A stretch of DNA of 64,000 bases from Brachionus plicatilis (taxonomy: Eukaryota; Rotifera; Eurotatoria; Ploima; Brachionidae). Position numbers and translations under genes: made by a program. The DNA is taken from positions 942,185 to 1,006,184 of the forward strand of contig QEOQ01000206.1 in assembly GCA_010279815.1 (NCBI GenBank). Reading direction: 5' to 3'. Below are positions 36,401-46,621 of the stretch, piece by piece (position 1 is the stretch's first letter; each line of letters starts with the position of its first letter). The notes beneath the pieces were generated by a model, which saw nothing but the letters and a program-made list of their open reading frames with translations, made no database searches and was not told the DNA's origin.

Positions 36401-36468
36401 ATTTCTTACTTTCCTTTCCAGGAATGTTTGGTTACAAAATAACAGCACAAGTTCTTGTTTTCGTTCAT
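27473..36468 (-). CDS. DNAJC13: DNAJC13 / RME-8 endosomal J-domain protein, 6 exons
   Basis: Endosome-associated Hsp70 co-chaperone that controls retromer and clathrin sorting. Exons: 36468-36410, 36360-36285, 36146-35958, 35903-29700, 29646-29506 and 27667-27473; 2,287 codons (human 2,243). Exons 1-3 encode the lipid-binding N-terminus ([18 protein letters not shown]). The 6,204-nt exon 4 carries LRFGKYS-like repeats, a GYF-like segment ([20 protein letters not shown], near residue 1,030), IWN/LIWNF repeats and the J domain with [23 protein letters not shown] at about residue 1,350. The C-terminal exons give [12 protein letters not shown] and end with two GYLT copies and a PPPPEHDLE tail. 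All junctions are phase-consistent. Exon 4 is much richer in G+C than anything nearby, and the last intron (27,668-29,505) is long and full of repeats. Confidence 0.97.
28361..28510 (+). CDS. Tiny single C2H2 zinc-finger ORF nested in DNAJC13 intron
   Basis: A 49-codon ORF on the strand opposite DNAJC13, inside its last intron. It starts [20 protein letters not shown] and holds one finger: CSIC, then 12 residues to the first His, and HLSKKH as the His pair. The C-terminus is basic (LSKKHK). G+C is clearly higher than in the surrounding intron, and AATAAA follows about 8 bases after the stop with a T/A-rich tail, so it may be a small retroposed or stand-alone gene. I cannot name a family. It could also be an exon of a larger plus-strand gene, but I see no convincing splice partners. 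Confidence 0.45.
   Translation: MALVEASDEAKLEAKRALSKHPNPVACSICGVFMKNEKGVKLHLSKKHK
28656..28979. repeat. Long hairpin repeat in DNAJC13 intron 5
   Basis: Two arms of about 100 bp in inverted orientation. The left arm (28,656-28,757) runs CTCTGTTTTT, CCTTTCCAAGAAATTATTCG, then ATTGGCATTGTGAATTTTGG and GTACAAAAAACAAAAGCAA. The right arm (28,872-28,979) is its reverse complement with few differences. The spacer includes GAACTTAAGCTTTGG. Part of the spacer and right arm recurs at 43,690. The outer ends merge into the AGAGTTGTTTAAA motif of the next element, so the structure looks nested. Confidence 0.75.
28973..29290. mobile_element. MITE with AGAGTTGTTTAAAAGTC ends, expanded by GTTGAAGAAA repeats
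   Basis: The left end AGAGTTGTTTAAAAGTC is followed by AAAGTCCAAGTCCAG. The right end carries GGACTTGGACTTGACTTGAG and GACTTTTAAACAACTTT, the inverse. A 105-bp copy with the same ends lies at 44,945. Here the interior is about 200 bp longer and filled with tandem GTTGAAGAAA and GTTGAATAATTGAA-like units (29,053-29,206). Non-coding; type of parent transposon unknown. Confidence 0.65.
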
Positions 36469-38543
36469 ATTATGCCAAATAGCATCTAAATAGCAAATCT
36501 TTAACGAAATAAAAAAATTTGGTCTTGTGAAAAAATGTTGACGGATCACAAGTCTAGGATCTTTTCAAAATGAATCTGAATTAGAGAAAAAAATTAATTA
36601 TTTTTGCTCATGTAATTGCTATAAGAATGAAGAAAAATATATGAAAACAAAATTTTCTTTTCATTTGCAGCTAAATTTTTTCAAAATCATATGATCTTAT
36701 AATTTTTGCCACTTTTTCTTAATATTTTGTTTTAAAATTATGTTAGAAAATAACTATTCTTTTTTGTTTAATTAAGTTTAGTTTCTTATTTAGTATTAAA
36801 TTAATATAAATTTTATCATTTGATTCTAAACATTGGCAAATTAGACGAGAATTTAGGATTTATTTAATTAAAAGAGTAGTTTTGTTGACTTTGTTGTTAT
36901 CATAGAAAAATGATAAAATATTTATTTAAATAGATATTAAATTATTATTATAGATATTTTATTTTTATGCATTATAATAAAAAAAATATCATTCAGAGTT
37001 ATGTATCTAATAAAATTATTGCTCAGCTTTAACTATCGACTAATTTTAAAAACTGCTTATTATTGTTCAAATTATTTTAGATTTTCTGGAATCTTGAAAA
37101 AAAAATTTAAAAAAAAATTATTAAAGAAGAAAAGTTAAAAAATGAAATTTAATTAAATTTTTATTTTTTTAATTTGAAATTACCATCATAACCATAGTCA
37201 TAAGTGATTAAGTTAAACAGATTGTTTAAAATCTTTAGACATCTCATTTATGCGTGGTATGTACGGCATTGGTTTCAGAGGCCTTTAAATAGTACGTAAG
37301 AAGTCTTTAAAATTTTTAATTAAATTCATAATAATTTTAAATATAGTATGTTTTTCTAAACAAAGGTTTTTTTCTGAAGTTGTTAAAAAGGCTAAATAAA
37401 AAAATCAATTGAATCAACTTAAACTTGTTCGATTAATTAAGATCGAACTCAATAAATTTATATGGTCAGTAGAATTTATTATGTTGTTTCTTTTTGGTAT
37501 TAAAAATAAAATTTGAAAAAAAAGATTTCTTTTAGATTTATTAAATGTTGGCAAAAAAATCATTTATGAATTAATAAGCATTTAAAAATTAATCTAAACA
37601 AATATTAAGTCTAGTTTTAAATTTGAGACAACGAAAAGTGGTAAAGGACATTGATTAGATAATGATTTAAAAAATTCATTAAAAAATATAACAGATAATC
37701 TAAATTAATAGGAAAAATTAAAAAAAAAGCATAATTAAAAAATGTAAAACAAAAAACGAGAAAAAAAACATTTCATTTGAAAAAAAATTTATTACATTTG
37801 AACTCATTTTTCTAAAAGATCCTGCAAATATTAAATGTTAAGATAAAATGTTACAAAATATAAGAATTTAACATCAATTTGGCAAAAAGTAGCTCCTATA
37901 TTTTAATTTGGATCTGATGCTCAACACTTTTTCATGAAATTATTTTTTTTTTTCTAGAGCAAATTCTATCATTAACATCAATTTGTCCGCATTTGTTTTG
38001 GCAAGAAGAGACATGCAAGTTTTTAATATGTCATCAACATTCAATGATTTATAAATCCTCATTTAATCTCAGATTTTGCAATTTGATAATACATGTTAAT
38101 TCCTTTTTCAATTTTTAGCGTGCCTTGTATTATTATAAATTTTTGCGCCAAATTTTATCCATTAAATTAAATTTTCGCGTTAATTTGTTCATTATTTTAA
38201 CTTTTTTTATGCTGCACTGTGTCACTATTTTGGACATTTTACTCAATATTCTTATTATTAATTTTTTTTAATTTTTTTGTTTTATCAAATAACTTGTTGT
38301 CCCTGTTATCTTGATTAAAAAATCCATATTTTTTATTTCATTTTTAAAATTTTGAGTTTTTTTTTTATTTTATTTTTAATGACCTTTTATTTAAATTTTT
38401 TTTTATCTAAAAACTTAACTATTAAATTTAAAAAAAAAAACATAACTAACATAGTTTAAAAAATTAAACATTTTTCTTATGATTATTCAAATAAACTATG
38501 AAACAAAAAAAAAATTTGATTTATTTTTTTATCTATTGATAAC
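36469..38543. other. Intergenic
   Basis: About 2 kb upstream of DNAJC13 and downstream of the phosphatase gene. Mostly featureless AT-rich DNA. The one stretch that stands out is a broken coding-like segment on the minus strand at 37,940-38,237, listed separately. Confidence 0.5.
37940..38237 (-). pseudogene. Decayed short coding segment, unidentified
   Basis: Starts at an ATG with MSKIVTQCSIKKVKIMNKLT and ends with LLAKTNADKLMLMIEFALEK just before a stop, but the middle changes frame twice: the centre (IIQGTLKIEKGINMYYQIAK) reads in a second frame and the last third in another. Each third is free of stops and rich in Lys/Glu/Ile helices. I see no introns that would restore one frame. Most likely a decayed copy of a small helical protein gene; a sequence error or unusual splicing are alternatives. 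I do not recognise the family. Confidence 0.35.
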
Positions 38544-39752
38544 CTAAGGTAACTCAAAAGTCTCTGCTTTTTGATCGTCGTCATCGTCAATCTGTTCTAA
38601 ACTTTCTACCTGCTTTATTTTATTTTTCATTGATTTACTATGGTACCATATTTTTTTCCCTATTATAACAGTCTAAATAAAACCAAATAAATTTTTAAAC
38701 AATTTTTTAAAATTAATTTTACCACAAAAATTGCAACCGAAAAACCAATGACAGAACCAGAAATTACATCTGTATAATGATGCTTAAAGTCACTCACTCT
38801 TGACATGCACGTATGCCAAGCTGCCAAAAAAGCTATCAATTGAATTATAGATTTAATAAATCTTGTCCTTTGTAAAACTAGTCTAGCTTCTAAATAAATC
38901 TTTAAAACAAGTTATATCTCAAAATAAACAAAATTTCAGACTTTGGCTTGTATTAATTCTTTTGCCAAAATTTTAAAATTATTAATTAAAATTATTACAA
39001 TGAGAAAAATCATCGAGTAGGTAGAAAAACTAGAATGTCCACTGGGAAACGACAGTCTAGCTTCTTTGATTTTAGCCGGGTCACCAGTGCATACAACCTC
39101 AGTCAATGGTACATAACTTGAAAGAGAAAATAAAATATTTGTGGAAAAAATTAAAAAAATTACTTGGCAACATTGACCCCCTGAATGTTCGTAAAACAAG
39201 TAATGTTGGACCAGTTTGGCTGACAAACATCCAAAAAATGAGGTCTTAATCTACCAATGGTTTGTTTTCCGACTTCGGTAATCAAAAGAGTGCTGATAGC
39301 TCCCAAAGCATAAAGAAGAACCCCATGAATAGAGTTTAAAATAAATCTATTTTGACGACGATCAAAGGATTCTTCATCTGAACAGCATGGCCTCGCCAAA
39401 TACAATTCTGAGATCAACACGAACAGTGTTGCGCTGATAACTCCATAAAGACCAGCAGCCTAAATTTTTATTTTTTAATAAAATTTAATTTTAAATTTGG
39501 CTTTACCCATAGAGGAACTGTGTCGCCCTTGTATGGAAATCTAATTGATTCGTCTGTGCAATAAAATCCGCGTGGAAACGGCTTTACGATAAGAAATATC
39601 GTCAAAAAAACGCAGCTAACTTTCATAGAAAATTTAGAAGGGAAAATTATTTTACAATATATTTTACTTAATATCACCGTTGCAAAATCGGCCAGTGACT
39701 GAAGTACTCGCTGTTTACGTTTTGGTATTTTTTCGTTTACATTAAACAGCAT
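38544..39752 (-). CDS. Lipid phosphate phosphatase (PLPP/LPP, wunen-like), 5 exons
   Basis: Six-span membrane enzyme of the PAP2 superfamily that dephosphorylates lipid phosphates such as phosphatidate and lysophosphatidate at the cell surface. Exons: 39752-39507, 39459-39164, 39116-38942, 38899-38723 and 38672-38544; 340 codons, phases close. The three PAP2 motifs are all intact: KQTIGRLRP (C1), SFPSGHSS (C2) and SRVSDFKHHYTDV (C3, with catalytic His). Other family marks are RGFYCTDESIRFPYKGDTVP after TM1 and PHFLDVCQPNW. The C-terminus is charged with a DDDDD run. The start is the first ATG of an Asn/Lys-rich N-terminus that is somewhat longer than in human PLPP1; an internal Met before KVSCVF is an alternative. 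The donor of exon 3 (GTCTGA) is a weak consensus. Confidence 0.93.
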
Positions 39753-40285
39753 TTCGGCCTAATTTAAAAAAAATTTTTTTTCAAACATAAAACTTTGATT
39801 TAGTCCAAAATTTTGAGAATAAAAATCAACCGATTTTACTAATAGAAATAAAGCTAAACTCTGAGATGATTAATTTTGTTTTTATTTGATTATTATCTAA
39901 ATTTAACTATATTCTTTGGTAAATAAAGTTTGTAGTTTGGAATTATTATTATTTTTTTAAAACCAAATTGAAATATGCTAATTAGTTGCAGCAAAAAATT
40001 TAGAAAATTATGAATTTTCACTGTGCAGCACCGCTAAGTTTTGTGCTATTGATCCAAAATTTTGATAGATAACTAATAAAATTCCTTAACTTTAAGTTTG
40101 TAGAAATAAGCCCTGATTTATCTTAATTTAAATAAAAATAAAAGTAAAGTCGGTTTTAAATGTGGAGTGTGAATGCATTGAAATTATGAATTATTTTTTT
40201 CTAAAATTTTAAATACGTCTAAAAAAACAAGTATTTAAAATTTGTTTTTCAATTAAGATTTGAATTTTTGGCGAGAAAACCAACA
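39753..40285. other. Intergenic, divergent promoter region
   Basis: About 530 nt between the divergent phosphatase (minus) and ZW10 (plus) genes. Both promoters should lie here. Nothing else visible. Confidence 0.5.
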
Positions 40286-43200
40286 ATGTTCGTTTCAAGA
40301 CAAATGATTGAGGATGCTTTACCTGAGCATTTAAGGCAACTAGTCAACGAACCAAGCTTAGGTCTGTCTAAATTATCATTAAATTAAACAAAAAAAAACA
40401 ACTTTTTTGTAAAGATAACTTGAAATTGATTGATGAAAACTTGAGACAAAGTATGGCAGATGTTAAAAATGAAATAAAGCAATTTAGGGATTCGAGTTTG
40501 GATATAATTGAACCTGAAATTAAAAAAACCGAAACTTTTATTGAGCATATAAATGATTTACACAAGCAAATAGATGAAATAAACAATGAATTGGATGAGC
40601 AGGTATGAAATTCAAATTTATGTTTGCTACATACAAAAAAAAAATTTCTTCTCTTTATTTCCCTTAGCTATTAATTCAGATTTAATATGACAAATATATA
40701 AGAAAAAAAATTAATTGGAATTTCAAATTAAAATTTGATATTACTTTTGATTATATTTTTGAAATTGGTGTATCTCAAAATAGCTTTTAAATACTGTATA
40801 AAACTATTGAAATAAAAACTCTTAATACTATAAAAAATAATTAATCTAAAAAAAAAATTATAAATAATAGCAAAAAATATTGTTTTTTGTAATTAAACGA
40901 AAAAAACTTTTTAAGCTTTATTTTATTTTAAAATAGTTTCAAATCAACAAAAATATGTTGAAATATTTAAGGTAAAAAAACAATTAACTCAAATTTTTTC
41001 AAAAATTTTATGATTGTAAATTTTTGTTCTAACATTTAATTAATTCACAAGGAGTTTTTATTGAAAAACGCCTCACAAATAGAAGAATACAAAAATATAA
41101 TAGATCAAATTGAGACCATAAATGATGTTATTAAAATAATAGAAGTTTTAAGGGAATTCAAGCTAAATTTAAATGGTAAGATTTTTTCTGTCACTCTTGT
41201 GTGATACTTAATTCTCTAAAATATTCTTTTTTAGAATTTAAAATTTCAATTGATGATAAAAATTATGATAGTTGTTTTGAAATTTTAAATAGACTAAACG
41301 AATTCATCAAACAATCAGTTTTATTCGGTAACCCAGCAAATAATGAAGAACCTCATGAAATCCTGATAGTAAACGTGTTAAAAGAGGAATTTATTGTTCA
41401 AAGAGAAAGACTTTGGTTCGAAATAGATCTAGAATGGGACCGAATAATTGAAATAGATTCTAATCATGTTCGAATAGAAAGAAAGTCACTTTGCCAAAAT
41501 TTTATGGACAAACTGTCACAATTTTCCGGTCTAAAAACATCAATTTTAGGCAACATTTCTTTTGTTTTTTCAAACAGAATGAAAAACTTTTGCAGGCAGT
41601 TTCTTAGCCTGATCGAATCAACAATTGTAAATTCTAAGACTAATTACAAAGTCGAAACTAAATCGGACTCGGATTTTTTCTGGCTAGCTTTAAACAAAAC
41701 AGATGATGAGATAAATTTGGATACTACTCAAAATTTTTCCCACAAATTAAATCAAATAATAGAAGTTTTAAATTTTTTGTACGAGAATTTTTTCAAATTA
41801 AAAGTTGAAGTTTTTAAATGTGACCAAAACGAAAATCAAAAAGAATGCTTGATGAACATATTTTCGAATGTAACCCGAGATGAATTTTCCAAGTTGATAA
41901 ATGATAACTTGATTGTTAACATTTTACCATTGACTGAATTTGATGCAAAATTTCACCAAAATTTCACACATACTTTAACCGAATTCGAACAAAAATTGCA
42001 CAAAATAGACTATGATTGTCAAATAAATCAGCAAGCAAAGCAAACAATTGACAATTTAGAAGAAATATATGTCCGCAAAAAATGCAAATTTTTAATTGAA
42101 AATGCCAGAAGTTTAATGAAAGATAAAAGTATAATTTTTGATTTGGTAAACACCAAAGATTTAAACAAATCAATAGAACAATTCAAAGATAATAAAAAAT
42201 TAACAGAATTAATAAAAATTCAAAATTCTATGACAAACTCAAATGAAATTCTGAGCATGCCAGAATTTTCAATAAGCAGTTTTGCACATCAATTTATCAA
42301 TTTAATAAATCAAACCCTCACCGAGGCTAATCACATGTCCACTCAGCGCCCCAAGGAAATCAAAAGTGTTTCGCTATTTTGTTTGGTTACAAGAAATCTA
42401 TTCGATTTGTATTCCAGTGTTGTTCCAACATTTTATCTTTCTACTCTGAAAGAATTGCCAAAATTAAGTGCCATTCTCTACAACGATTTTTACTATTTGA
42501 GTCTTCATTGTTTAATTCTTGGTCACAAATACAAAAGTCTTTTTAGCAAACTAAAATCAATGAATTTAGAAAAGAACGAATTTCAGTATGTTGATTTGCA
42601 GGATTTAATTTCAAATTTTAACTACGTTCAGCTAGCACCAAATTTGTTTATGACTGGCTATGAAATAATGTACAATCAAGTACAAAATCAAGAAAAAAAT
42701 TTAATTGAATTTATGCACGAAGACTGTCCAAACGGAATAAGAGACATATCTGAGGGAAACAATTTTGAACTTTTCAAAAAATCACTTCAAAAATGCATTT
42801 TGCATCTAAATAAATTAGCATCGATGTGGCGGGATGTGCTCCAAGAAGAATTATTCAAAAAAATAATCGGTCAACTGTTAAATTTGGTTATAAGAGATTT
42901 GGTCAAGTCATGTCTTAAGCTAGAAGATATATCGACAGACGATGCTAGTTATTTGCACAGCGCTTTTTCTCTAATGATCCAAGCAATCAATGATTTATAC
43001 ATTAATAAATTAAGTTCAGAAAAATCCGATGGTTTGTCAAGTGATTTGGTAAATTTGTCATTAAGCACAAATTTAGCTGATTTGAATGCCAGCAAATATG
43101 TTGAAAGTTGGCAAAAATTCAAGCATTTGTTAGTTATTTTAAAAGCAAATTTACAAGAAATTGTTGATTTATGGACGGATGGAATGGGACCTTTGGCAAT

Positions 43201-43291
43201 GCATTTTGAACCGGATGAGGTCAGAAGCCTCATCAAAGCTTTGTTTATGAATACAGATAGACGTCAAGCCGCATTATCGAAAATAAAATAA
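40286..43291 (+). CDS. ZW10: ZW10 kinetochore/Golgi-ER tethering protein, 4 exons
   Basis: Subunit of the RZZ complex at kinetochores and of the NRZ/Dsl1 tether for Golgi-to-ER vesicles. Modelled exons: 40286-40361, 40415-40602, 41052-41175 and 41235-43291; 814 codons (human 779). The N-terminal part is coiled coil (IEPEIKKTETFIEHINDLHK), as in ZW10. The C-terminal end is diagnostic: ANLQEIVDLWTDGMGPLAMH and EVRSLIKALFMNTDRRQAAL, closing SKIK like the human protein. The middle has SFFH-like VVPTFYLSTLKELPKLSAI and CLEDIST-like KLEDISTDDASYLHSAFSL. Intron 2 is unusually long for this gene (449 nt), and a possible 35-nt exon within it (40,937-40,971) does not fit the phase. The coding sequence is as AT-rich as many introns here. 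Confidence 0.93.
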
Positions 43292-43689
43292 GAAAAAACA
43301 GCAAAAATTATTAAATAAAGAAAATAAAATAATTTTTTTGCAAAAAAATTTATTTACGGCTGATTGATTAATTAAGTATTATGGTTATATTCTATTTATT
43401 ACATCCCTAAACTTTAAACCTTTAAAAGTTGATTAAACTTATATATTTAATAAAAAAATAAATAAATAATATAAAATTAACAATAAATTCAGGAAATTTT
43501 CAAAAATAAATAAAAATTTCCATTATTAATATCAAATTTTTAAAATAAGAAATAAAAATTGGATTTTTAATATAATGTAGTATCCCCAATCTACTATTTT
43601 CTGAGGTTTGCAGATTTATTACAGAGTTTTGCAGAATCAGTATATTGGTGATACAAAGGATGTATCAGCTGCTACAATTTACAAAACAT

Positions 43690-43768
43690 GTTTTGGTCCT
43701 TCAGAACTTAAGCTTTGGAATTTTTAATATTTTTTTTTTGTTTTTTGTACCAAATTTCACAATGCCAA
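43690..43768 (+). repeat. Partial copy of the 28.8-kb hairpin repeat
   Basis: CAGAACTTAAGCTTTGGAAT, then TTTTTTGTACCAAATTTCAC and AATGCCAAAAA match the spacer and right arm of the hairpin at about 28,846-28,919 in the same orientation, with a few changes. No partner arm is visible nearby, so this is a solo fragment. Confidence 0.7.
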
Positions 43769-44385
43769 AAAATTAATTTTGTCATGTATATGGCCTTTAA
43801 GTAAGTATTAACTTTTTAGATTGATTGGTTTAACAAAACCATTTATTTCATCAAAAATACCCTATAACCCTATTTTATAAATTCGTAATAAATTACCACT
43901 AAGTCTTTTTGTGGCTAAATTTAGTTCTTGCTATCTTTTTTCATAGCATAGACACATGATGCCCGGCACAAACTTCACCTTTGAACTGATTAGATGGTAA
44001 TTTTCCTTTCTTTAAGTGAGGTCTTCAGATTGTAACTGTATCCTTGAGATGAGATCGGGCAAAAAAACTTAGTTCTAAAAACGTTTCAGAGTCTTTTTAA
44101 TTATTGAAAAATAAATTGAATTCCCTGAAACAAACGATTGTAAAATTGACCTTATCACATATATAAAATAATGTGTTTCGAGTTTGAGAAAACTTAAAAT
44201 TAAAAACAACATAGCATGGAGTTTTAAAACTACCTATCCAAATTTTTTTTAATTTAAAATGAAAATTTTAAATTAAATTTTAATTGATTATTTCGGAAAA
44301 TATAATTGAGACCAAAATTTTTTCATCTCAAAAGTTCAGATAAACGTGAGTCAATTGGCAATAGCTTATACGCTTTTTTAGTTAT

Positions 44386-44677
44386 TTATAAAAAATTTGC
44401 CAAAAGCCAAATACCTCTTTGACCAGAGTAATATTTCAAATTAGATTTTTTCCATAACCATTTTAACAGCAAATAAAAATTGTTTCCATCAAACTTCCAA
44501 TATCCAATATTGTTACATTCTGAAGGATCAATAAGATAAGATAAAAAAAATAAAATGGAACCTATTTTGTTGGTTGCTCCAAACTCTTTTTCAACCGAAA
44601 TCGTATAAATGAAAGGATTTAAAAGCCAGCTATCGAAAATCCACAGACAATAAATAAAAAATACAAGAAAATAGGGT
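44386..44677 (-). CDS. Open coding-like segment, unidentified, possible 3' exon
   Basis: From an ATTAG acceptor-like site at 44,678 the minus strand stays open for 97 codons to a TAA, with no in-frame ATG near its start. It reads PYFLVFFIYCLWIFDSWLLN, PFIYTISVEKEFG, then a hydrophobic GSILFFLSYLIDPSECN and a basic WLWKKS segment, ending LLANFL. Two possible membrane segments and a DPSEC motif are visible. Being open for nearly 300 nt in this AT-rich context is unusual. It could be the last exon of a small membrane-protein gene whose 5' exons I cannot find, or a relic. I do not recognise the family. Confidence 0.3.
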
Positions 44678-44944
44678 CTAATAAAAAAACTGAATTAATA
44701 GTTTTCTAATGATAGAGTAATTGATTGTGTTTTTTAAAAATTTTTATTTAAAAATTTTTTTAGTTACGAAAATAATATTTTTGATTCCGAGGTTCAATAT
44801 CCAATAGTTAATGAATGCATTTAGATATTAAATACTTAATAATAATTACGAGTGTAATAAATAGATATAATAATGTTTTTCGAGAGTTTATTAGCCTAAT
44901 AGTACAGGAATTATCAGTACTTTTAATATGATTTAGCAAAATCC

Positions 44945-45049
44945 AGAGTTGTTTAAAAATCCCAAATCAAAGTCCAAGTTCAGACTGTTGAAAAAAAAAA
45001 AATTCCGGACTTGGACTTGACTTGAGACTTGTGACTTTTAAACAACTCT
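44945..45049. mobile_element. 105-bp MITE with AGAGTTGTTTAAAA ends
   Basis: Starts AGAGTTGTTTAAAAATCCCA and ends GACTTTTAAACAACTCT, inverted to each other. The inner sequence contains AAGTCCAAGTTCAG and GGACTTGGACTTGACTTGAG, shared with the element at 28,973-29,290. No clear target duplication. This short copy likely shows the unexpanded form of the family. Confidence 0.7.
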
Positions 45050-45369
45050 CGCAAAATCTATTATTTTTCGAAAAATTTCTTATCACAGTTTCATAATGGC
45101 TATTATTTAATAGTCAATCGTAAATTGCTTTCATTCAATCCAAACTTTTTTATTCGATTTTATAATATTTGATAAAAAAACAACACAACAAAACGATTAT
45201 TTAAAAGCTTTTCTTTAACAATTGAAATCTTTAAAAAATCATTGCATTAAACTAAAATTTTAACTTGAATAAATTATATTTTAAAAATTTTCAATCTATT
45301 TATAAGAAAAATTCCAATCTATATTTTCAACAATAATCTATTTACAAAAACTGGTAAAAAATCAATTTA

Positions 45370-46621
45370 TCAGTTGATTGCTCTTGGACGTTCTGGTATT
45401 AGCGAAGTAAAGAATTTAAGTATAAAAGTAAATATCAATCGCACAGTAGTTGGCTGCATTTGAACATGGGTTTGCTCTGTAGTATTTCTTTCTTCACGAC
45501 CATTTTGCTCATTTTCCTCTCTTTCTCTGCGTTCTTGATTTACATTCTCCGGATTCTGGATAACCCTTCTTCTCTGCAGCTGAAGCCATCCTTTATGATA
45601 ACTTAAAAAAATTATCAATAAAATTTTTTAAAAAAATCCAAAACATTTTTACCATATTAAAATTATTGCGATTACAAAAATGAAAAAAAATCTTTCCAGG
45701 GATGAATAGTAGTAAACAATGCTTAATAAGATGAGAAATGAGACAACATTGTGGAGAGTTCCAAGCCAGTCATCTTCCCTATCAGCATCGTTATTCGCCT
45801 GGTTTCTTTCTACTCTGGGCGCCCGCTCTCGTTGTCTTGCTTGATCTTGCTGTTCTTGTCTTACTTCAGGCTGCTGACTTCCAGAAACCTCATCTACTGC
45901 TCTTCTTGCCGATTCGTGCCTAACTTGAGACAAGTTCGGATTAGAAGAATTTATGTAATTCATACTAAAAAAATCATCATTAAATGTCTTTTAATATTGA
46001 AAATGTTTATATTTTTACATACTACATGTTATTGTAGAGAGCCATTTGTTGCACATAGGAAGAGTACCATGGGTTGTTTTGAACTGGAACTCCGATTGAC
46101 TGAAAATAGTTGAGCATACTGTTTAAAGTTAATTCATATTGTTGTTTAGGTGACAATGTTGGATATGCTTGATCTTGGTTGGATTGATCAGGTACTGACT
46201 GTGAATTTGATTCAAGAGGTGTTGTCTCTGTTGAGTTAATTGATGAAGTGGAAGTTGTTGATTCTGATTCAGAATTTAAACTAGAATTAGGGGTCAGTTC
46301 ATTATCCAAATCAGTTTCGCTCTCTTCAATTTTTTCTATTGTCGGCTTATGATTACCAGACGAGTGTACCAAGTGTAGAATATGTGATTCTACTCCTGAT
46401 GTATGTCTTATGCATTCTTTTAATGAGAAATGGTCGTGAAGAAGTTTTCCTGAATAAATCAGACGAATTTCAGTCGAATTTGGTTTTCTTGGATAATTAG
46501 AACTCAAGTGCTCCTTCAAATCCTTGATGGTCCAATCTAGAGAGCAAGAGTTGATTACGAAGTCCTCAAAATTTTGATTAGCTGCTTTGATAGTCAAACA
46601 AACTGTGCTGACATTTGCCAT
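45370..46621 (-). CDS. HERPUD: HERPUD-type ER membrane ubiquitin-like protein, 3 exons
   Basis: ER-resident Ub-like protein that helps assemble the HRD1 ER-associated degradation machinery. Exons: 46621-46026, 45964-45653 and 45601-45370; 379 codons (human HERPUD1 about 391), phases close. The N-terminal ubiquitin-like domain is clear: CLTIKAANQNFEDF, DWTIKDLKEHLSSNYPRKP and IRLIYSGKLLHDHFSLKECI. A Ser/Thr/Glu-rich linker follows, then the family segment QQYELTLNSMLNYFQSIGVP. The membrane part has two adjacent hydrophobic runs, LHNVVSFLILLSIVYYYSSL and FFFIFVIAIILIW. The C-terminal tail is Arg/Gln-rich. I start at MANVSTVC because this matches the position of the Ub fold; an upstream ATG at 46,720 is in frame but adds a Lys/Ser-rich stretch unlike the family. 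It is not clear whether it corresponds to vertebrate HERPUD1 or 2. Confidence 0.93.

Larger units (their letters stand above)
43292..45369. other. Intergenic with repeats and one open segment
   Basis: About 2 kb between ZW10 (plus) and HERPUD (minus), convergent. It holds a partial copy of the 28.8-kb hairpin repeat (43,690), a relic resembling the TTGCAGAGTTTTGCAGA centre of the palindromic MITEs (about 43,610-43,640), an open minus-strand stretch (44,386-44,677) and a 105-bp MITE (44,945). A less AT-rich patch at 43,940-44,070 gives broken coding-like frames on the minus strand. Confidence 0.5.
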
